Shown here piece after piece: positions 37,026 through 46,210 of a stretch of 64,000 bases of DNA. How positions within the stretch are numbered: the first letter of the stretch is position 1; each line of letters begins with the position of its first letter. Where the stretch lies: the NCBI GenBank assembly GCA_028277445.1, contig JANQGG010000038.1, positions 26,154 to 90,153 of the forward strand. The letters are read 5' to 3'. The stretch is from Chloroherpetonaceae bacterium. GTDB lineage: Bacteria; Bacteroidota; Chlorobiia; Chlorobiales; Chloroherpetonaceae. The translations under genes and the position numbers were made by a program. The notes below the pieces were generated by a model. It was not told where the DNA came from. It did not search any database and saw only the letters and a program-made list of their open reading frames with translations.

Positions 37026-38119
37026 AGTATTTGGATGAATTCCGCAATCCGAAAATCGCCCGACAATTGCTCGATGAAATTCATCGCACGGTAACAAAAC
37101 CGTGGGTTATCATGGAAATTTGTGGCGGTCAAACCCATTCCATCATCAAAAACGGTATTGATCAACTGCTTCCTAAATATGTAGAATTGGTTCATGGGCC
37201 GGGCTGCCCGGTTTGTGTCACCCCACTGGAGCTTATTGATAAAGCCATTGCCATTGCATTACAACCAAATGTTATCTTTACAAGTTTTGGGGATATGCTT
37301 CGCGTCCCGGGATCGCACCAGGATTTATTTATGGCCAGAAGCCAGGGCGCTGATGTGCGTACGGTTTATTCACCTTTAGAAGCTTTGGAGCTCTGTCGCC
37401 AAAATCCCGATAAAGAAGTGGTGTTTTTTGCCGTAGGCTTTGAAACCACCGCACCGGGAAACGCCATGGCAATCTACCAGGCTAAACGAGAAGGTCTTCG
37501 GAATTTTAGCGAGCTGGTGAGTCATGTGCTGGTGCCGCCGGCTATGGAAGCCTTATTATCCTCGCCAACCAATCGAGTTCAGGGATACCTGGCTGCCGGT
37601 CATGTGTGCGCCGTAATGGGGTGGGCGGATTATGAGCCTATCGCTAAAAAGTATCATGTACCAATTGTTCCAACCGGATTTGAACCGATTGATATTCTGG
37701 AAGGCATTTTAACCACGGTCAAACTACTGGAACAAGGCGAATGCAAGGTTGAAAATCAATACGGCCGGGCTGTAAAAAAAGAAGGCAATCCAAGCGCAAA
37801 AGCGCTCATTCAACAGGTTTTTGAAATTTCGGATCGTAAATGGCGCGGCATTGGCGCAATTCCAAATAGCGGCTATACGCTTAAAAAAGAATTTGAAGCA
37901 TTCGATGCTGAGAAAAAATTTGAAATCAGCCATCTCAATACTGAAGAGTCGGAAGAATGCATCAGTGGACTGGTCTTGCAAGGCTTAAAAAAACCTCACG
38001 AGTGTTTGGCTTTCGGCAATGCGTGTACCGAGCAACACCCGCTTGGCGCCACCATGGTTTCCAGCGAGGGCGCTTGCGCGGCGTATTACAAATATCAACG
38101 GTTAACCCAAAACTCATGA
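37022..38119 (+). CDS. hypD: hydrogenase maturation protein HypD
   Basis: [4Fe-4S] protein of 365 residues that assembles the Fe(CN)2CO unit with HypC and HypE. Seen: the invariant CGGQTHSI at residue 35, [10 protein letters not shown] near residue 60 with the redox cysteines, [10 protein letters not shown], and the C-terminal cysteine motif region around [16 protein letters not shown]. Length is standard. Its stop TGA overlaps the hypE ATG at 38,116, so hypCDE is one translationally coupled unit. Confidence 0.97.
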   Translation: MKYLDEFRNPKIARQLLDEIHRTVTKPWVIMEICGGQTHSIIKNGIDQLLPKYVELVHGPGCPVCVTPLELIDKAIAIALQPNVIFTSFGDMLRVPGSHQDLFMARSQGADVRTVYSPLEALELCRQNPDKEVVFFAVGFETTAPGNAMAIYQAKREGLRNFSELVSHVLVPPAMEALLSSPTNRVQGYLAAGHVCAVMGWADYEPIAKKYHVPIVPTGFEPIDILEGILTTVKLLEQGECKVENQYGRAVKKEGNPSAKALIQQVFEISDRKWRGIGAIPNSGYTLKKEFEAFDAEKKFEISHLNTEESEECISGLVLQGLKKPHECLAFGNACTEQHPLGATMVSSEGACAAYYKYQRLTQNS

Positions 38120-39171
38120 GCGCTATCATTCCCGAATCGCTTTCCTGCCCATGCCCGATCACGCAGCACGATACCATTCAAATGGCGCACGGCGCCGGCG
38201 GTCGCCTATCGGCCGAGCTTACCCAAAAACTCTTTCTACCTCGATTTGCCAATCCCGCTTTATCGGCGTTGGAAGATCAAGCCATGCTAACCGTACCTTC
38301 GGGACGGCTGGCGTTTTCAACCGATAGCTTTGTGGTCGATCCTTTGTTTTTCCCGGGAGGCGATATTGGCGATCTGGCCATTAACGGCACGGTTAATGAC
38401 ATTGCCATGTCGGGCGCTAAACCCATGTATCTTAGCGTTGGCTTTATTATTGAAGAAGGGCTCTCCATGGAAACTTTGCATCGGGCGCTTTTATCTATGG
38501 AAAGAGCGGCAAAAACCGCTGAAATAGCCATTGTTACCGGCGACACCAAAGTTGTCGAGAAAGGCCAATGCGATAAGCTCTTTATCAATACATCCGGTAT
38601 TGGAATCATACCGGATGGCGTTGAGATCTCGTGCCGGCGTTTAAAACCCGGCGATCAAATTTTGCTTTCGGGAACGCTGGCCGATCATGGAATGGCGATC
38701 ATGACCACCCGAAAAGGGCTTTCGTTTCAATCCCACTTGAAAAGCGATACGGCCTCGCTTGGCAAACTGGTTGAAGCCATGCTTGGGATCACGAAAAACA
38801 TCCATGCGTTGCGCGATCCTACCCGAGGCGGGCTGGCAACAACATTAAACGAATTTGCAAAATCCTCAAATGTCGGGATTGAGATTTTTGAAGACGCGCT
38901 TCCGGTTCGCCCCGATGTTAAAGGCGCCTGTGAAGTACTTGGCATCGATCCGCTTTATGTGGCTAACGAAGGCAAATGCGTGGTGGTTTTGCCTAAAGAT
39001 CAATGTGAAGCTGTTTTAAACGAAATGAAATCTCACCCGGTTGGCAAAGATGCGTGCCTGATCGGCGAGGTGACGGATAAAAATCCGGGCATGGTGATCA
39101 TGAAAACCATGTTAGGCGCTAATCGGATCGTGGATATGCCACTCGGCGAACAACTTCCCAGAATTTGCTAA
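38116..39171 (+). CDS. hypE: hydrogenase maturation protein HypE
   Basis: Carbamoyl-dehydratase of 351 residues that converts the C-terminal Cys-carbamate to thiocyanate for cyanide ligand transfer. Seen: [16 protein letters not shown] at the start of the PurM-like N-terminal domain, [37 protein letters not shown] and the essential C-terminal PRIC with Cys351. An in-frame ATG at 37,957 would add 53 residues ([12 protein letters not shown]), but that segment is out of family and lies inside hypD. No hypA, hypB or hypF, nor any hydrogenase subunit, is in the window. Confidence 0.97.
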   Translation: MSAIIPESLSCPCPITQHDTIQMAHGAGGRLSAELTQKLFLPRFANPALSALEDQAMLTVPSGRLAFSTDSFVVDPLFFPGGDIGDLAINGTVNDIAMSGAKPMYLSVGFIIEEGLSMETLHRALLSMERAAKTAEIAIVTGDTKVVEKGQCDKLFINTSGIGIIPDGVEISCRRLKPGDQILLSGTLADHGMAIMTTRKGLSFQSHLKSDTASLGKLVEAMLGITKNIHALRDPTRGGLATTLNEFAKSSNVGIEIFEDALPVRPDVKGACEVLGIDPLYVANEGKCVVVLPKDQCEAVLNEMKSHPVGKDACLIGEVTDKNPGMVIMKTMLGANRIVDMPLGEQLPRIC

Positions 39172-39175
39172 GCCA

Positions 39176-40165
39176 TTATTTGACTTCATCTAACAGGATT
39201 TCATCCAAATTGCCATTGACATCCAACCCCGAGGCAGTCCCTTCACCCTGAAATAGTAATTTTTCATTATCGAAAAACTTCACGCGCATGATTGAATTCA
39301 AACTTTCAGTCACCTTTTTAGCCATTTCAGCTTCATAAGGGCCATGAAGCATTCCTGAAGTTTGCTGCTCAATGATAAGTTCCAATCGTTTTGAAGCCTG
39401 GGTAATGCGTATTTCAATCCGTTTTCCCAGCACCAACACCTTTTGAAGCTTAGCGCCGGTATAGGTCGTAAGCCGATAGAGTTTTCCCGCTAAAAGAAAA
39501 CCGGCTAAAAACCCGCAAAACGAGCTCCTTAACCAAGGTATATTGGCCACGCTTACCATCACGCTCACCCCGGGCGTTTCAAAATGATTGCATTGCGCCC
39601 AAATGTAAGCGCTTGGAAACCCTGTGCCCCAATCTTTTTCCGTGTAGCCTTTTCCGTTTTGGAATTCAATTACTTGACCGTTGATGGACAGATCACCCTG
39701 AATGTCATGATCCATACTCACAACGCCATGATAACATTGCATAAACGGGGCGAAGGCATATGGGCCCATCACACCGGGACTTAACAACGTGACCGGCCAG
39801 GAATAAAGATTTTTAAAGCGCAATTGGCCATGAATTTGCCAATTTTTTCCGCTGAGATTCAGTTCAAGCTTGTCTTTGGAAAAATTGCTTTGAGCAATTT
39901 CAATATGGAATTGTGTTTTTTTCGATCTAAATTCGGTTAATGGATACCGAAAGTATTCGCTTTTCCCAGTATGTCCTTCCAAAACCTGAACAAATGCATG
40001 ACTTTGGGCATGATCTTCCGAGAAAAAAACGCCGGGGATGATGGCATAGATATTTGATTTTGCAGAATCAACCAGTTTGAAAAACCAACCTTCAAAAAAA
40101 GGGGATTTTTGTGCCGTCCCATGATAAGAATCGGGACGATATATCTTTGAAATGTGTTTTAACAT
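39176..40165 (-). CDS. tocopherol cyclase-like protein (PF14249-type lipocalin fold)
   Basis: Unknown enzyme of 329 residues, with ATG at 40,165 preferred over TTG at 40,174. Two family-like signatures are visible: N-terminal YHGTAQKSPFFEGWFFKLVD and, in the centre, YTEKDWGTGFPSAYIWAQCNHF, the tocopherol-cyclase hallmark (W, D-W-G, F-P, W-x-Q). Homologues in plants close the chromanol ring; bacterial homologues are mostly uncharacterised. It is divergent from a UbiA-type prenyltransferase, with the starts only 66 bp apart, and tail-to-tail with hypE (4 bp apart). No signal peptide or clear transmembrane helix. Cyclase activity is inference. Confidence 0.75.
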   Translation of the reverse strand: MLKHISKIYRPDSYHGTAQKSPFFEGWFFKLVDSAKSNIYAIIPGVFFSEDHAQSHAFVQVLEGHTGKSEYFRYPLTEFRSKKTQFHIEIAQSNFSKDKLELNLSGKNWQIHGQLRFKNLYSWPVTLLSPGVMGPYAFAPFMQCYHGVVSMDHDIQGDLSINGQVIEFQNGKGYTEKDWGTGFPSAYIWAQCNHFETPGVSVMVSVANIPWLRSSFCGFLAGFLLAGKLYRLTTYTGAKLQKVLVLGKRIEIRITQASKRLELIIEQQTSGMLHGPYEAEMAKKVTESLNSIMRVKFFDNEKLLFQGEGTASGLDVNGNLDEILLDEVK

Positions 40166-40231
40166 ATAACTCAACTGAGAGAACTGTTAGCGTGATCATG
40201 TTTTAAAACCAACATTAAATCATCATTAACT

Positions 40232-41164
40232 ATGAAACCCAACGAACCCGGAATAGCTCAAATGATCAGAGCGCCGTTTTTATCGTCCATTCTTTCACCG
40301 ATTCTATCGGGAACACTTTTGGCTGTTGTACTATCCGGTGAATTTAACCCCATTGGTTTTTTGCTCGTTCTTATTATGGGAATCGGGTTGCACGCCGCCA
40401 CCAATGTCTATAACGATATTTATGATACGCTGCAAGGTACGGATAAAGTGAATATTCATCGGAATGAATTTAGCGGCGGTTCGGGTATTTTAATAAATTT
40501 TCCACATTTGGAATCCAAAATGTTCTCCATTGCTCATTGGAGCTTGATATTAGCGCTTTTTGCAACCGCAGCATTAATGGCTATTGTCAATGAGAACTTA
40601 TGGCCTACCCTGTGGGGGTTGTATCTCCTGTCGGCGTTTTTTAGCAAATATTACACTGCTGCGCCGTTTAAATTAGCCAGTCGCGGTTTTGGTGAAATTT
40701 CAGTTTGGTTTGCTTTTGGCCCAATGGCATTGTTAGTTGCAACTGTTAGCCAAAATGTCGGCTATGAACCGGCCGTGCTTGTTGCAATGCCAATCACCGG
40801 TTTAAGCACGTCATCCATTCTCCTAATCGGTCAATTGATCGATAGGCCTGCGGATGAAGAAACCGGCAAACACGGCTTTGCCATAAGAGCAGGCACACGG
40901 GTAACCGCACTATTTTATGTGCTGGTACAGTTGGCGTTGGTTTCAAATGTTATTGTGTTAGCCTTTCAATCGATTGAAAACTGGTGGCCAATACTCATAA
41001 GCCTGGTACCGTATGCACTGTTATTACCAAAATGCGCTTCGATTGTTTTAAAACATCATGCCGCACCTGATGAACTAAAACCGGCTGCCGGGATAAATGT
41101 TCAACTTCATTTGGGATTTTCTGTTTTATTTTTCGTAGGTTGGGGCATTATCTTGTTTAGCTAA
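40232..41164 (+). CDS. UbiA-family prenyltransferase (MenA-like)
   Basis: Integral membrane prenyltransferase of 310 residues. Nine or so hydrophobic helices; the two Asp-rich prenyl-diphosphate motifs are present as NVYNDIYDTLQGTDKVN (D-x3-D) near residue 68 and IGQLIDRPADEETGKHGFA (D-x3-D-E) near residue 190. The arrangement is like MenA or related isoprenoid-quinone or chlorophyll-type enzymes. It is divergent from the tocopherol-cyclase-like gene and upstream of the Nudix gene by 10 bp. Acceptor and chain length cannot be told. MenA (menaquinone) is the simplest reading. Confidence 0.85.
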   Translation: MKPNEPGIAQMIRAPFLSSILSPILSGTLLAVVLSGEFNPIGFLLVLIMGIGLHAATNVYNDIYDTLQGTDKVNIHRNEFSGGSGILINFPHLESKMFSIAHWSLILALFATAALMAIVNENLWPTLWGLYLLSAFFSKYYTAAPFKLASRGFGEISVWFAFGPMALLVATVSQNVGYEPAVLVAMPITGLSTSSILLIGQLIDRPADEETGKHGFAIRAGTRVTALFYVLVQLALVSNVIVLAFQSIENWWPILISLVPYALLLPKCASIVLKHHAAPDELKPAAGINVQLHLGFSVLFFVGWGIILFS

Positions 41165-41174
41165 GTTTTTGACT

Positions 41175-41693
41175 ATGATTGAGTACTGTCCAAAATGCCA
41201 GTCGGGATCCGTTTCTTTTGATCGCCAAAAAAAATACACCTGTTCAAATTGCGGCTGGGTATATTTTCAGAATCCTGCTGCAGCAGTGATGGCTGTTTTA
41301 ACATTGGATGATAAAATTTTATTTACCATTCGAGCCAAAGAGCCGGCTAAAGGAAAATTGGATTTTCCAGGCGGCTTCATTGATCCCGGTGAAAATGCTG
41401 AAGAAGCGCTTTCAAGAGAATTGTACGAAGAATTGCGTTTAAACAACCTGAGTTTTACTTATTTGGGGTCATCACCCAATAGCTATGAATACAAAGGCAT
41501 TGTTTATCCGATATGCGATATGATCTTTACGTCGGCAATTGAGAGCATGCCAACATGGTTCCAAACATCTGAAATATCAGACATCATGTTAAAAAATCTG
41601 AATGAGATAAAGCATAATGAATTAAGTTTTCGATCCGTAAAAAAAGCGATCACATTAATTAAAAATACCATTATTTCAACCCCAAATTTATAA
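41175..41693 (+). CDS. Nudix hydrolase with N-terminal zinc ribbon
   Basis: Pyrophosphohydrolase of 172 residues; start ATG at 41,175 (a TTG six bases earlier is possible). N-terminal zinc ribbon YCPKCQ...YTCSNCGW with two CxxC pairs, as in NADH pyrophosphatases (NudC), then a full Nudix box: GFIDPGE, seven residues, RELYEEL (positions ~65-87). It lacks the C-terminal motif array of NudC, so the substrate is open. It is 10 bp after the UbiA gene and 4 bp before the SIMPL gene: an operon. Confidence 0.9.
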   Translation: MIEYCPKCQSGSVSFDRQKKYTCSNCGWVYFQNPAAAVMAVLTLDDKILFTIRAKEPAKGKLDFPGGFIDPGENAEEALSRELYEELRLNNLSFTYLGSSPNSYEYKGIVYPICDMIFTSAIESMPTWFQTSEISDIMLKNLNEIKHNELSFRSVKKAITLIKNTIISTPNL

Positions 41694-41697
41694 TGTC

Positions 41698-42426
41698 ATG
41701 GAATCAAGGTTTGGTCTTGTACCTGCACTCGTTTTTGCCATTGGATTAACATTGTGTGGATGGTTTGTCGGAAAAGGCTTTTTGGATAGCCGACTTTCTA
41801 ACCGCCATGTTGTTGTTAAAGGCGTATCGGAGCGTGAAGTTGAAGCCGATATCGGATTTTGGCCCATCAAGTTTGTTTCTACCGATGATAACTTAACGGC
41901 TGCTCAAATTAAGATTAAAAAAAGCCTTCAAACTGTTACCGAGTTTTTAATTCACCAGGGGATTGATTCCTCATCCATAGAATTACAAAACCTTGAAGTA
42001 ACCGACCGTTTGGCCAATCAATATAGCAGTGGAAATGTGCTCAGCCGGTATATCATTACCCAATCGTTGATCGTACGAACCAAATCGCCAATGCTGCTAA
42101 AGAAAGCCAGCCAAAAGATCAGCCAGCTTGTTGATGCCGGTGTAGTTCTGGCTTCCAACTATGGCCCGCAAAGCAGCCCAATCTATGTGTTTACCGGACT
42201 AAACACCATTAAACCCGAAATGATCGCCGAAGCCACGGCCAATGCCAGAAAATCAGCCGAGCAATTTGCCAAGGATTCACAGAGCAAACTGGGCGGCATT
42301 CGCTATGCCAACCAAGGTATCTTTGTCATTCTCCCGCGAAATCAAGCGCCGGGGATCATGGAAGAAAACGAGTATTACAAAAAAGTCCGTGTGGTGACAA
42401 CATTAACCTATTTTCTTCAGGATTAA
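41698..42426 (+). CDS. SIMPL (DUF541) domain envelope protein
   Basis: Membrane-anchored periplasmic protein of 242 residues. An N-terminal anchor (LVPALVFAIGLTLCGWFVGKGF) is followed by the SIMPL domain: VVVKGVSEREVEADIGFWPIKFVSTDD, IDSSSIELQNLEVTDRL, and the C-terminal VRVVTTLTYFLQD. SIMPL proteins are linked to oxidative stress or signalling but have no clear enzymology. Co-transcribed with the Nudix gene (4 bp) and xerD (28 bp). Confidence 0.88.
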   Translation: MESRFGLVPALVFAIGLTLCGWFVGKGFLDSRLSNRHVVVKGVSEREVEADIGFWPIKFVSTDDNLTAAQIKIKKSLQTVTEFLIHQGIDSSSIELQNLEVTDRLANQYSSGNVLSRYIITQSLIVRTKSPMLLKKASQKISQLVDAGVVLASNYGPQSSPIYVFTGLNTIKPEMIAEATANARKSAEQFAKDSQSKLGGIRYANQGIFVILPRNQAPGIMEENEYYKKVRVVTTLTYFLQD

Positions 42427-42454
42427 CTCTCGTATTGATAAATTTAAGTTATTA

Positions 42455-43369
42455 ATGAGTCTAATCACGTCTTTCGATCGTCAGCTCAAGCATTTTCTCC
42501 ACCATTTGCGTTTGGAAAGGAATCTATCTGAAAACACCAAACTCTCTTACCAAAACGATCTTCGGCGTTATTTAGCCTTCATTCAGGATCGTGTTCAAAC
42601 CTTTGAAGGCATTGATTTCACCCTAATACGAGGATTTATTCGGGAGCTTTCGGCAATCGGTATGGAACCCTCTTCCATTTCACGCAATATTTCGGCTATC
42701 CGAAGTTTCCATAAATATTTGCTGGCTGAAAAAATTATCTCTAAAAATGCCTCCGAAGAGATTACCTTACCCAAATCGGCGCAATATCTCCCCACGGTCT
42801 TAAACATTCGCGAAATTGAACGTCTGCTTGCCATGCCGGTAAAACATCCGGAGCAGAATCCAAAACTGTGGCTGAGAGATAAGGCGATTTTGGAATTGCT
42901 TTATGCCACCGGTATGCGCGTCAGCGAAACAGTTGAACTTAAACAAGAAAACCTCTATTTTGATGCCGGGTTTGCGCGTGTTTTTGGTAAGGGTTCTAAA
43001 GAACGCCTGGTTCCTGTCGGTCACTCGGCCATAGAGTGGGTAACGAAATATCAAATTGAAGCTCGTGTCGCATTGGTTAATCACCAATCCGAAGATTATT
43101 TGTTTTTGAATTCTCGTGGCAAGAAACTCACGCGGATGTCGGTATATAATATTGTCCGCGATTATGCTAGGCTAGCCGATATTGAGTTACCGGTCAGCCC
43201 TCATACATTGCGTCATTCGTTTGCCACGCATCTGTTGGAAGGCGGCGCCGACCTGAGATCGGTTCAGGAAATGCTTGGCCACCGATCTATTAAAGCCACA
43301 CAAATTTATACCCATATTGATCGAGGGTATTTAAAAGAAGTGCATAAAACTTTTCATCCCAGGGGATGA
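42455..43369 (+). CDS. xerD: XerC/XerD tyrosine recombinase
   Basis: Site-specific recombinase of 304 residues resolving chromosome dimers at dif. N-terminal SAM-like core-binding domain (FLHHLRLERNLSENTKLSYQNDLRRYL). Catalytic residues visible: Arg in LLYATGMRVSETVEL, Lys in the beta-hairpin FGKGSKERLVPVG, H-x2-R in SPHTLRHSFATHLLEGG, a second His in LGHRSI, and the nucleophile Tyr in TQIYTHID. The chromosomal Xer family rather than an integrase of a mobile element is indicated by length and context in a housekeeping operon. Choice between XerC and XerD is uncertain. Confidence 0.9.
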   Translation: MSLITSFDRQLKHFLHHLRLERNLSENTKLSYQNDLRRYLAFIQDRVQTFEGIDFTLIRGFIRELSAIGMEPSSISRNISAIRSFHKYLLAEKIISKNASEEITLPKSAQYLPTVLNIREIERLLAMPVKHPEQNPKLWLRDKAILELLYATGMRVSETVELKQENLYFDAGFARVFGKGSKERLVPVGHSAIEWVTKYQIEARVALVNHQSEDYLFLNSRGKKLTRMSVYNIVRDYARLADIELPVSPHTLRHSFATHLLEGGADLRSVQEMLGHRSIKATQIYTHIDRGYLKEVHKTFHPRG

Positions 43370-43389
43370 GTCATTTAGATAAACGATGA

Positions 43390-44277
43390 ATGAAACATGA
43401 AATAAAGGTTGGCCTAACGGTTCTGATATCCATCATTATTTTGAGCCTGTCGCTACTGTGGGTCAAGGATTTTCAACCCAATGTCAAAACCCTGAACGTT
43501 GTTTTTTCCAATGTGAGTGGATTGGAAATCGGTTCTATAGTTACTGTAAACGGGGTTAAAAAAGGCAAAGTAAAAACCATGGAAATCATGGGGTCGAAAG
43601 TGCTTACCACCCTTCAGCTTTCCGACGATGTACATTTGTATGAAAATGCCACAGCCAAACTTATGATGGTTGAATTGATGACAGGAAAAAAAATTGAACT
43701 TTATCCCGGATCGGAGGATTATTCCCCGTTAGCAAAAAATGCACTAATTGAAGGTGAATTTTCTGCAGATGTACCCGCCCTGGTTGGTTTTGCCGGGGAA
43801 GCTTTGGATTCCTTGCGGCTTCTTTCCAAAGAGCTTCATATTGCGCTGAAATCTGCCAATGGGTTAATTGGCGATCCCGTTTTACAAGACGATCTTAAAC
43901 ACACGATCAAAAACATGCGTGAGGCATCCGGCGATCTTGTGCGAGTAAGCCGCACTATGCGTGGCGTAGATATCAAACAACTTATTGCAAAAATCGATTC
44001 AACCCTAAATACCATTCATACCACGGTCAATGATATTCGACCGGATTTAAAGGCAACGTTGTCTCAAACCTCTTCGACCCTAACCAATGCAAACGACTTA
44101 ATTACTTCTCTGAAGACGTTATCGGATGATCTGAAATCTAACCAATCAACGCTTGCAGGGAAGTTTTTAAACGATAGCTTATTTATGGTGAAATTGGAGC
44201 GAACCATCACCAATCTTGATTCGGTTCTAAAACTCGGCCAAGATGACGGCATCAAAATTAAGTTAAACCTTTTTTAA
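43390..44277 (+). CDS. MCE (MlaD) family protein
   Basis: Periplasmic lipid-transport substrate-binding protein of 295 residues. N-terminal anchor (EIKVGLTVLISIIILSLSLLWV) followed by an MCE domain (about 35-110: LNVVFSNVSGLEIGSIVTVNGVKKGKVKTMEI) and a long helical C-terminus rich in L and S that could form a tunnel. MlaD-like proteins carry phospholipids between the inner and outer membranes with an ABC transporter (MlaEF). Those partner genes are not next to it. It follows xerD by 20 bp and precedes the OM protein by 154 bp. Confidence 0.93.
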   Translation: MKHEIKVGLTVLISIIILSLSLLWVKDFQPNVKTLNVVFSNVSGLEIGSIVTVNGVKKGKVKTMEIMGSKVLTTLQLSDDVHLYENATAKLMMVELMTGKKIELYPGSEDYSPLAKNALIEGEFSADVPALVGFAGEALDSLRLLSKELHIALKSANGLIGDPVLQDDLKHTIKNMREASGDLVRVSRTMRGVDIKQLIAKIDSTLNTIHTTVNDIRPDLKATLSQTSSTLTNANDLITSLKTLSDDLKSNQSTLAGKFLNDSLFMVKLERTITNLDSVLKLGQDDGIKIKLNLF

Positions 44278-44431
44278 CACCAATAACCTTTGATGTCGAA
44301 AATACATTGTTTGTTTTATCAGTGTGTAAATCCTATATTTTAGAGCATCTTTCCAAACCATTGATTAACAAATTAACAGCAAGTTTTTATATCAATTATC
44401 TTGCAATTTGAGTCCTTAAAAGTTTAATCCT

Positions 44432-45787
44432 ATGTTAAAAAACCTATTTGCGTGTTTATTGTTTTTTTTAACACTCCACGCTTCTGCTGAAGTTGCTGCA
44501 CAATCCCCTCTAACTGCAGGGAATAGACTTTTTTTCACACAGGAAGCCCATAATATCCAACCCGGTTTGTTTAGTTTTTCAATCTCAGGTTCAGGGTTTA
44601 CAAAATCTGATGACTATTTAAATCCGGTTTCTTCTAAAACCGAAGGACTTTCTTTATTCTCTTCAGACTTGACTTTAGATTACGGGTTAAGCAAACATTT
44701 TACCCTATCCGTTGGTTCCACCATTTTGCAAAGCACCTTCCCAAACGAAGGATCAGGAACCGATACCGATTACCTCAACGAAATGCGCCTATCCGGAAAA
44801 TTCGGTTCTATCGGTATTTTTAATGATCATTTGAACTTAGGCTTATTAACCACCATTCACTTACCGATACAAAGTGAACTGAATGCACCCTTTGTTCCAT
44901 TTCGTAGCGGATCGTTGGATCTTCAAACTCAACTCTTAGTATCGTATTATTTTGATAATGTATTGCCGGAAGAAAGCACCAGTCTGCATGTTAATATTGG
45001 CCCCAAGTTTTTCTTGTCGTCTGATGCCGATTTTTCAAGACTTGACAATCAAACAGCGCTTGTTAAAGAATCACAATTAGCCCTGCTTTACGCTTTTGGG
45101 TTAAAACAACCCATCGGAAGTTTTGACGTCTTTGTTGAACTAAGCGGTCAAATGTTTTTGGGTAATTCCCTTCCGGATTTTGTCTATAGCAAGGAAGACC
45201 TTTCCTATGTTGGCGGCGGCATAAAATGGCAAACCTTCGATTGGCTACAAATTTCTATTTTGGGTCATATGTTGGTTTCCGGAGGAGATAGCGATGAAGA
45301 AACGGTGTTTGATCCTGCCATAGGTGTCTATAAGCTCTCCAATTCGGATATTAATTACACACCTTATTACTTAACTGCCGGCTTGCAATTCGAATTTGGA
45401 AAGAGTTATGATCTTTATGATGAAGGTAGTTTTGAATCAGAACCAAGCGTTTTGAATGACGATGAAAAAACTCGATACGTAAAAATTGAACAAATTATCG
45501 GAGTAAATAGCCAGGAACTTGTTGATATCTACTTTAAAGGACGTAAAATCGACAAAAAATTACAAGGCTCCATTTATTTTGATATCGTCATTGCCAAAGA
45601 TGGCTCCACAAAAGATGCACGAATCCTGGTATCAACATTTCATGAAACAAACATTGCAAGAATGGTTGAAAATGAAATGCTAAAGACTATCAAATCATGG
45701 AAATATCCTAAAGGGGATAAAGAATTGCAGATTGAAATTCTAAAAATGAATTTTAGCTCTACTTCAAGTCGGTTTATAACCAATTAA
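44432..45787 (+). CDS. outer-membrane barrel protein with C-terminal TonB/AgmX-like domain
   Basis: Unknown 451-residue protein. Signal peptide MLKNLFACLLFFLTLHASAEVAAQ. Residues ~30-330 alternate amphipathic strands with glycine/serine turns (LSVGSTILQSTF, GLLTTIHLPIQSEL, LGLKQ, GLQFEFGKSYDLYD), a transmembrane barrel. From about residue 345 a separate domain follows (KIEQIIGVNSQELVDIYFKG, IVIAKDGSTKDARILVSTFHE, IKSWKYPKG) which matches the C-terminal TonB/AgmX-PglI domain. The combination of a barrel and this cargo-like domain in one chain is unusual. It may be envelope-assembly related; preceded by an MCE gene. Confidence 0.7.
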   Translation: MLKNLFACLLFFLTLHASAEVAAQSPLTAGNRLFFTQEAHNIQPGLFSFSISGSGFTKSDDYLNPVSSKTEGLSLFSSDLTLDYGLSKHFTLSVGSTILQSTFPNEGSGTDTDYLNEMRLSGKFGSIGIFNDHLNLGLLTTIHLPIQSELNAPFVPFRSGSLDLQTQLLVSYYFDNVLPEESTSLHVNIGPKFFLSSDADFSRLDNQTALVKESQLALLYAFGLKQPIGSFDVFVELSGQMFLGNSLPDFVYSKEDLSYVGGGIKWQTFDWLQISILGHMLVSGGDSDEETVFDPAIGVYKLSNSDINYTPYYLTAGLQFEFGKSYDLYDEGSFESEPSVLNDDEKTRYVKIEQIIGVNSQELVDIYFKGRKIDKKLQGSIYFDIVIAKDGSTKDARILVSTFHETNIARMVENEMLKTIKSWKYPKGDKELQIEILKMNFSSTSSRFITN

Positions 45788-45807
45788 ACGATCATAATTA
45801 TTGTCAT

Positions 45808-45846
45808 AAAAAAAGCCGGAATACTTTAACTGTTCCGGCTTTTTTT
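45808..45846. terminator. bidirectional intrinsic terminator
   Basis: AAAAAAAGCCGGAA and TTCCGGCTTTTTTT: perfect 14-bp arms with an 11-nt loop and T-runs on both strands. It closes the OM protein gene (stop 45,787, plus) and the wHTH gene (stop at 45,845, minus, which overlaps the arm). Confidence 0.92.
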
Positions 45847-46132
45847 ATTCCTTTAACGATTTTAAATAAGCTTTACCTTCGCGGGTGATCCCATAAGTAT
45901 TTACCGTTATTCCATATTTAAATTCATTGATCACGCCTTTAATCAATCCTGCTCTAACCAGACTTACCGCAACATCTTTTAGTTTTTTACAATTTTCATT
46001 TAAGACGTTTTCCGATAACCCACACAGATTATTATAAGAATCCGTTAAATAAAACTCATTATTATGCCCAAACGCATAATATTCCAAAATTGATTTTTCA
46101 ATAATGTCTTTGGCCAGATACTCTTGACGCAT
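45845..46132 (-). CDS. small winged-helix-like protein
   Basis: Protein of 95 residues of unknown function. The C-terminal end GITREGKAYLKSLKE is the typical wing/recognition end of a winged-helix domain, and residues 50-70 (LKDVAVSLVRAGLIKGVINEF) look like its helix-turn-helix region. No catalytic motifs. It is preceded by 78 bp of AT-rich sequence to the amylase-like gene and ends in the bidirectional terminator. A DNA-binding role is inferred from the shape only. Confidence 0.65.
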   Translation of the reverse strand: MRQEYLAKDIIEKSILEYYAFGHNNEFYLTDSYNNLCGLSENVLNENCKKLKDVAVSLVRAGLIKGVINEFKYGITVNTYGITREGKAYLKSLKE

Positions 46133-46210
46133 ACTCAGCGTTTTATAAAATCTTAAAAATTAATGACGCTTGCTTATAATTGAATTTATTCTGGACAATT
46201 CGTTTTATAA

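Noticed and set aside
37957..38115. 53-residue N-terminal extension of hypE, giving an apparent fusion
   Set aside because: The extension is the +1 frame of hypD; the ATG at 38,116 overlapping the hypD stop gives a standard HypE.
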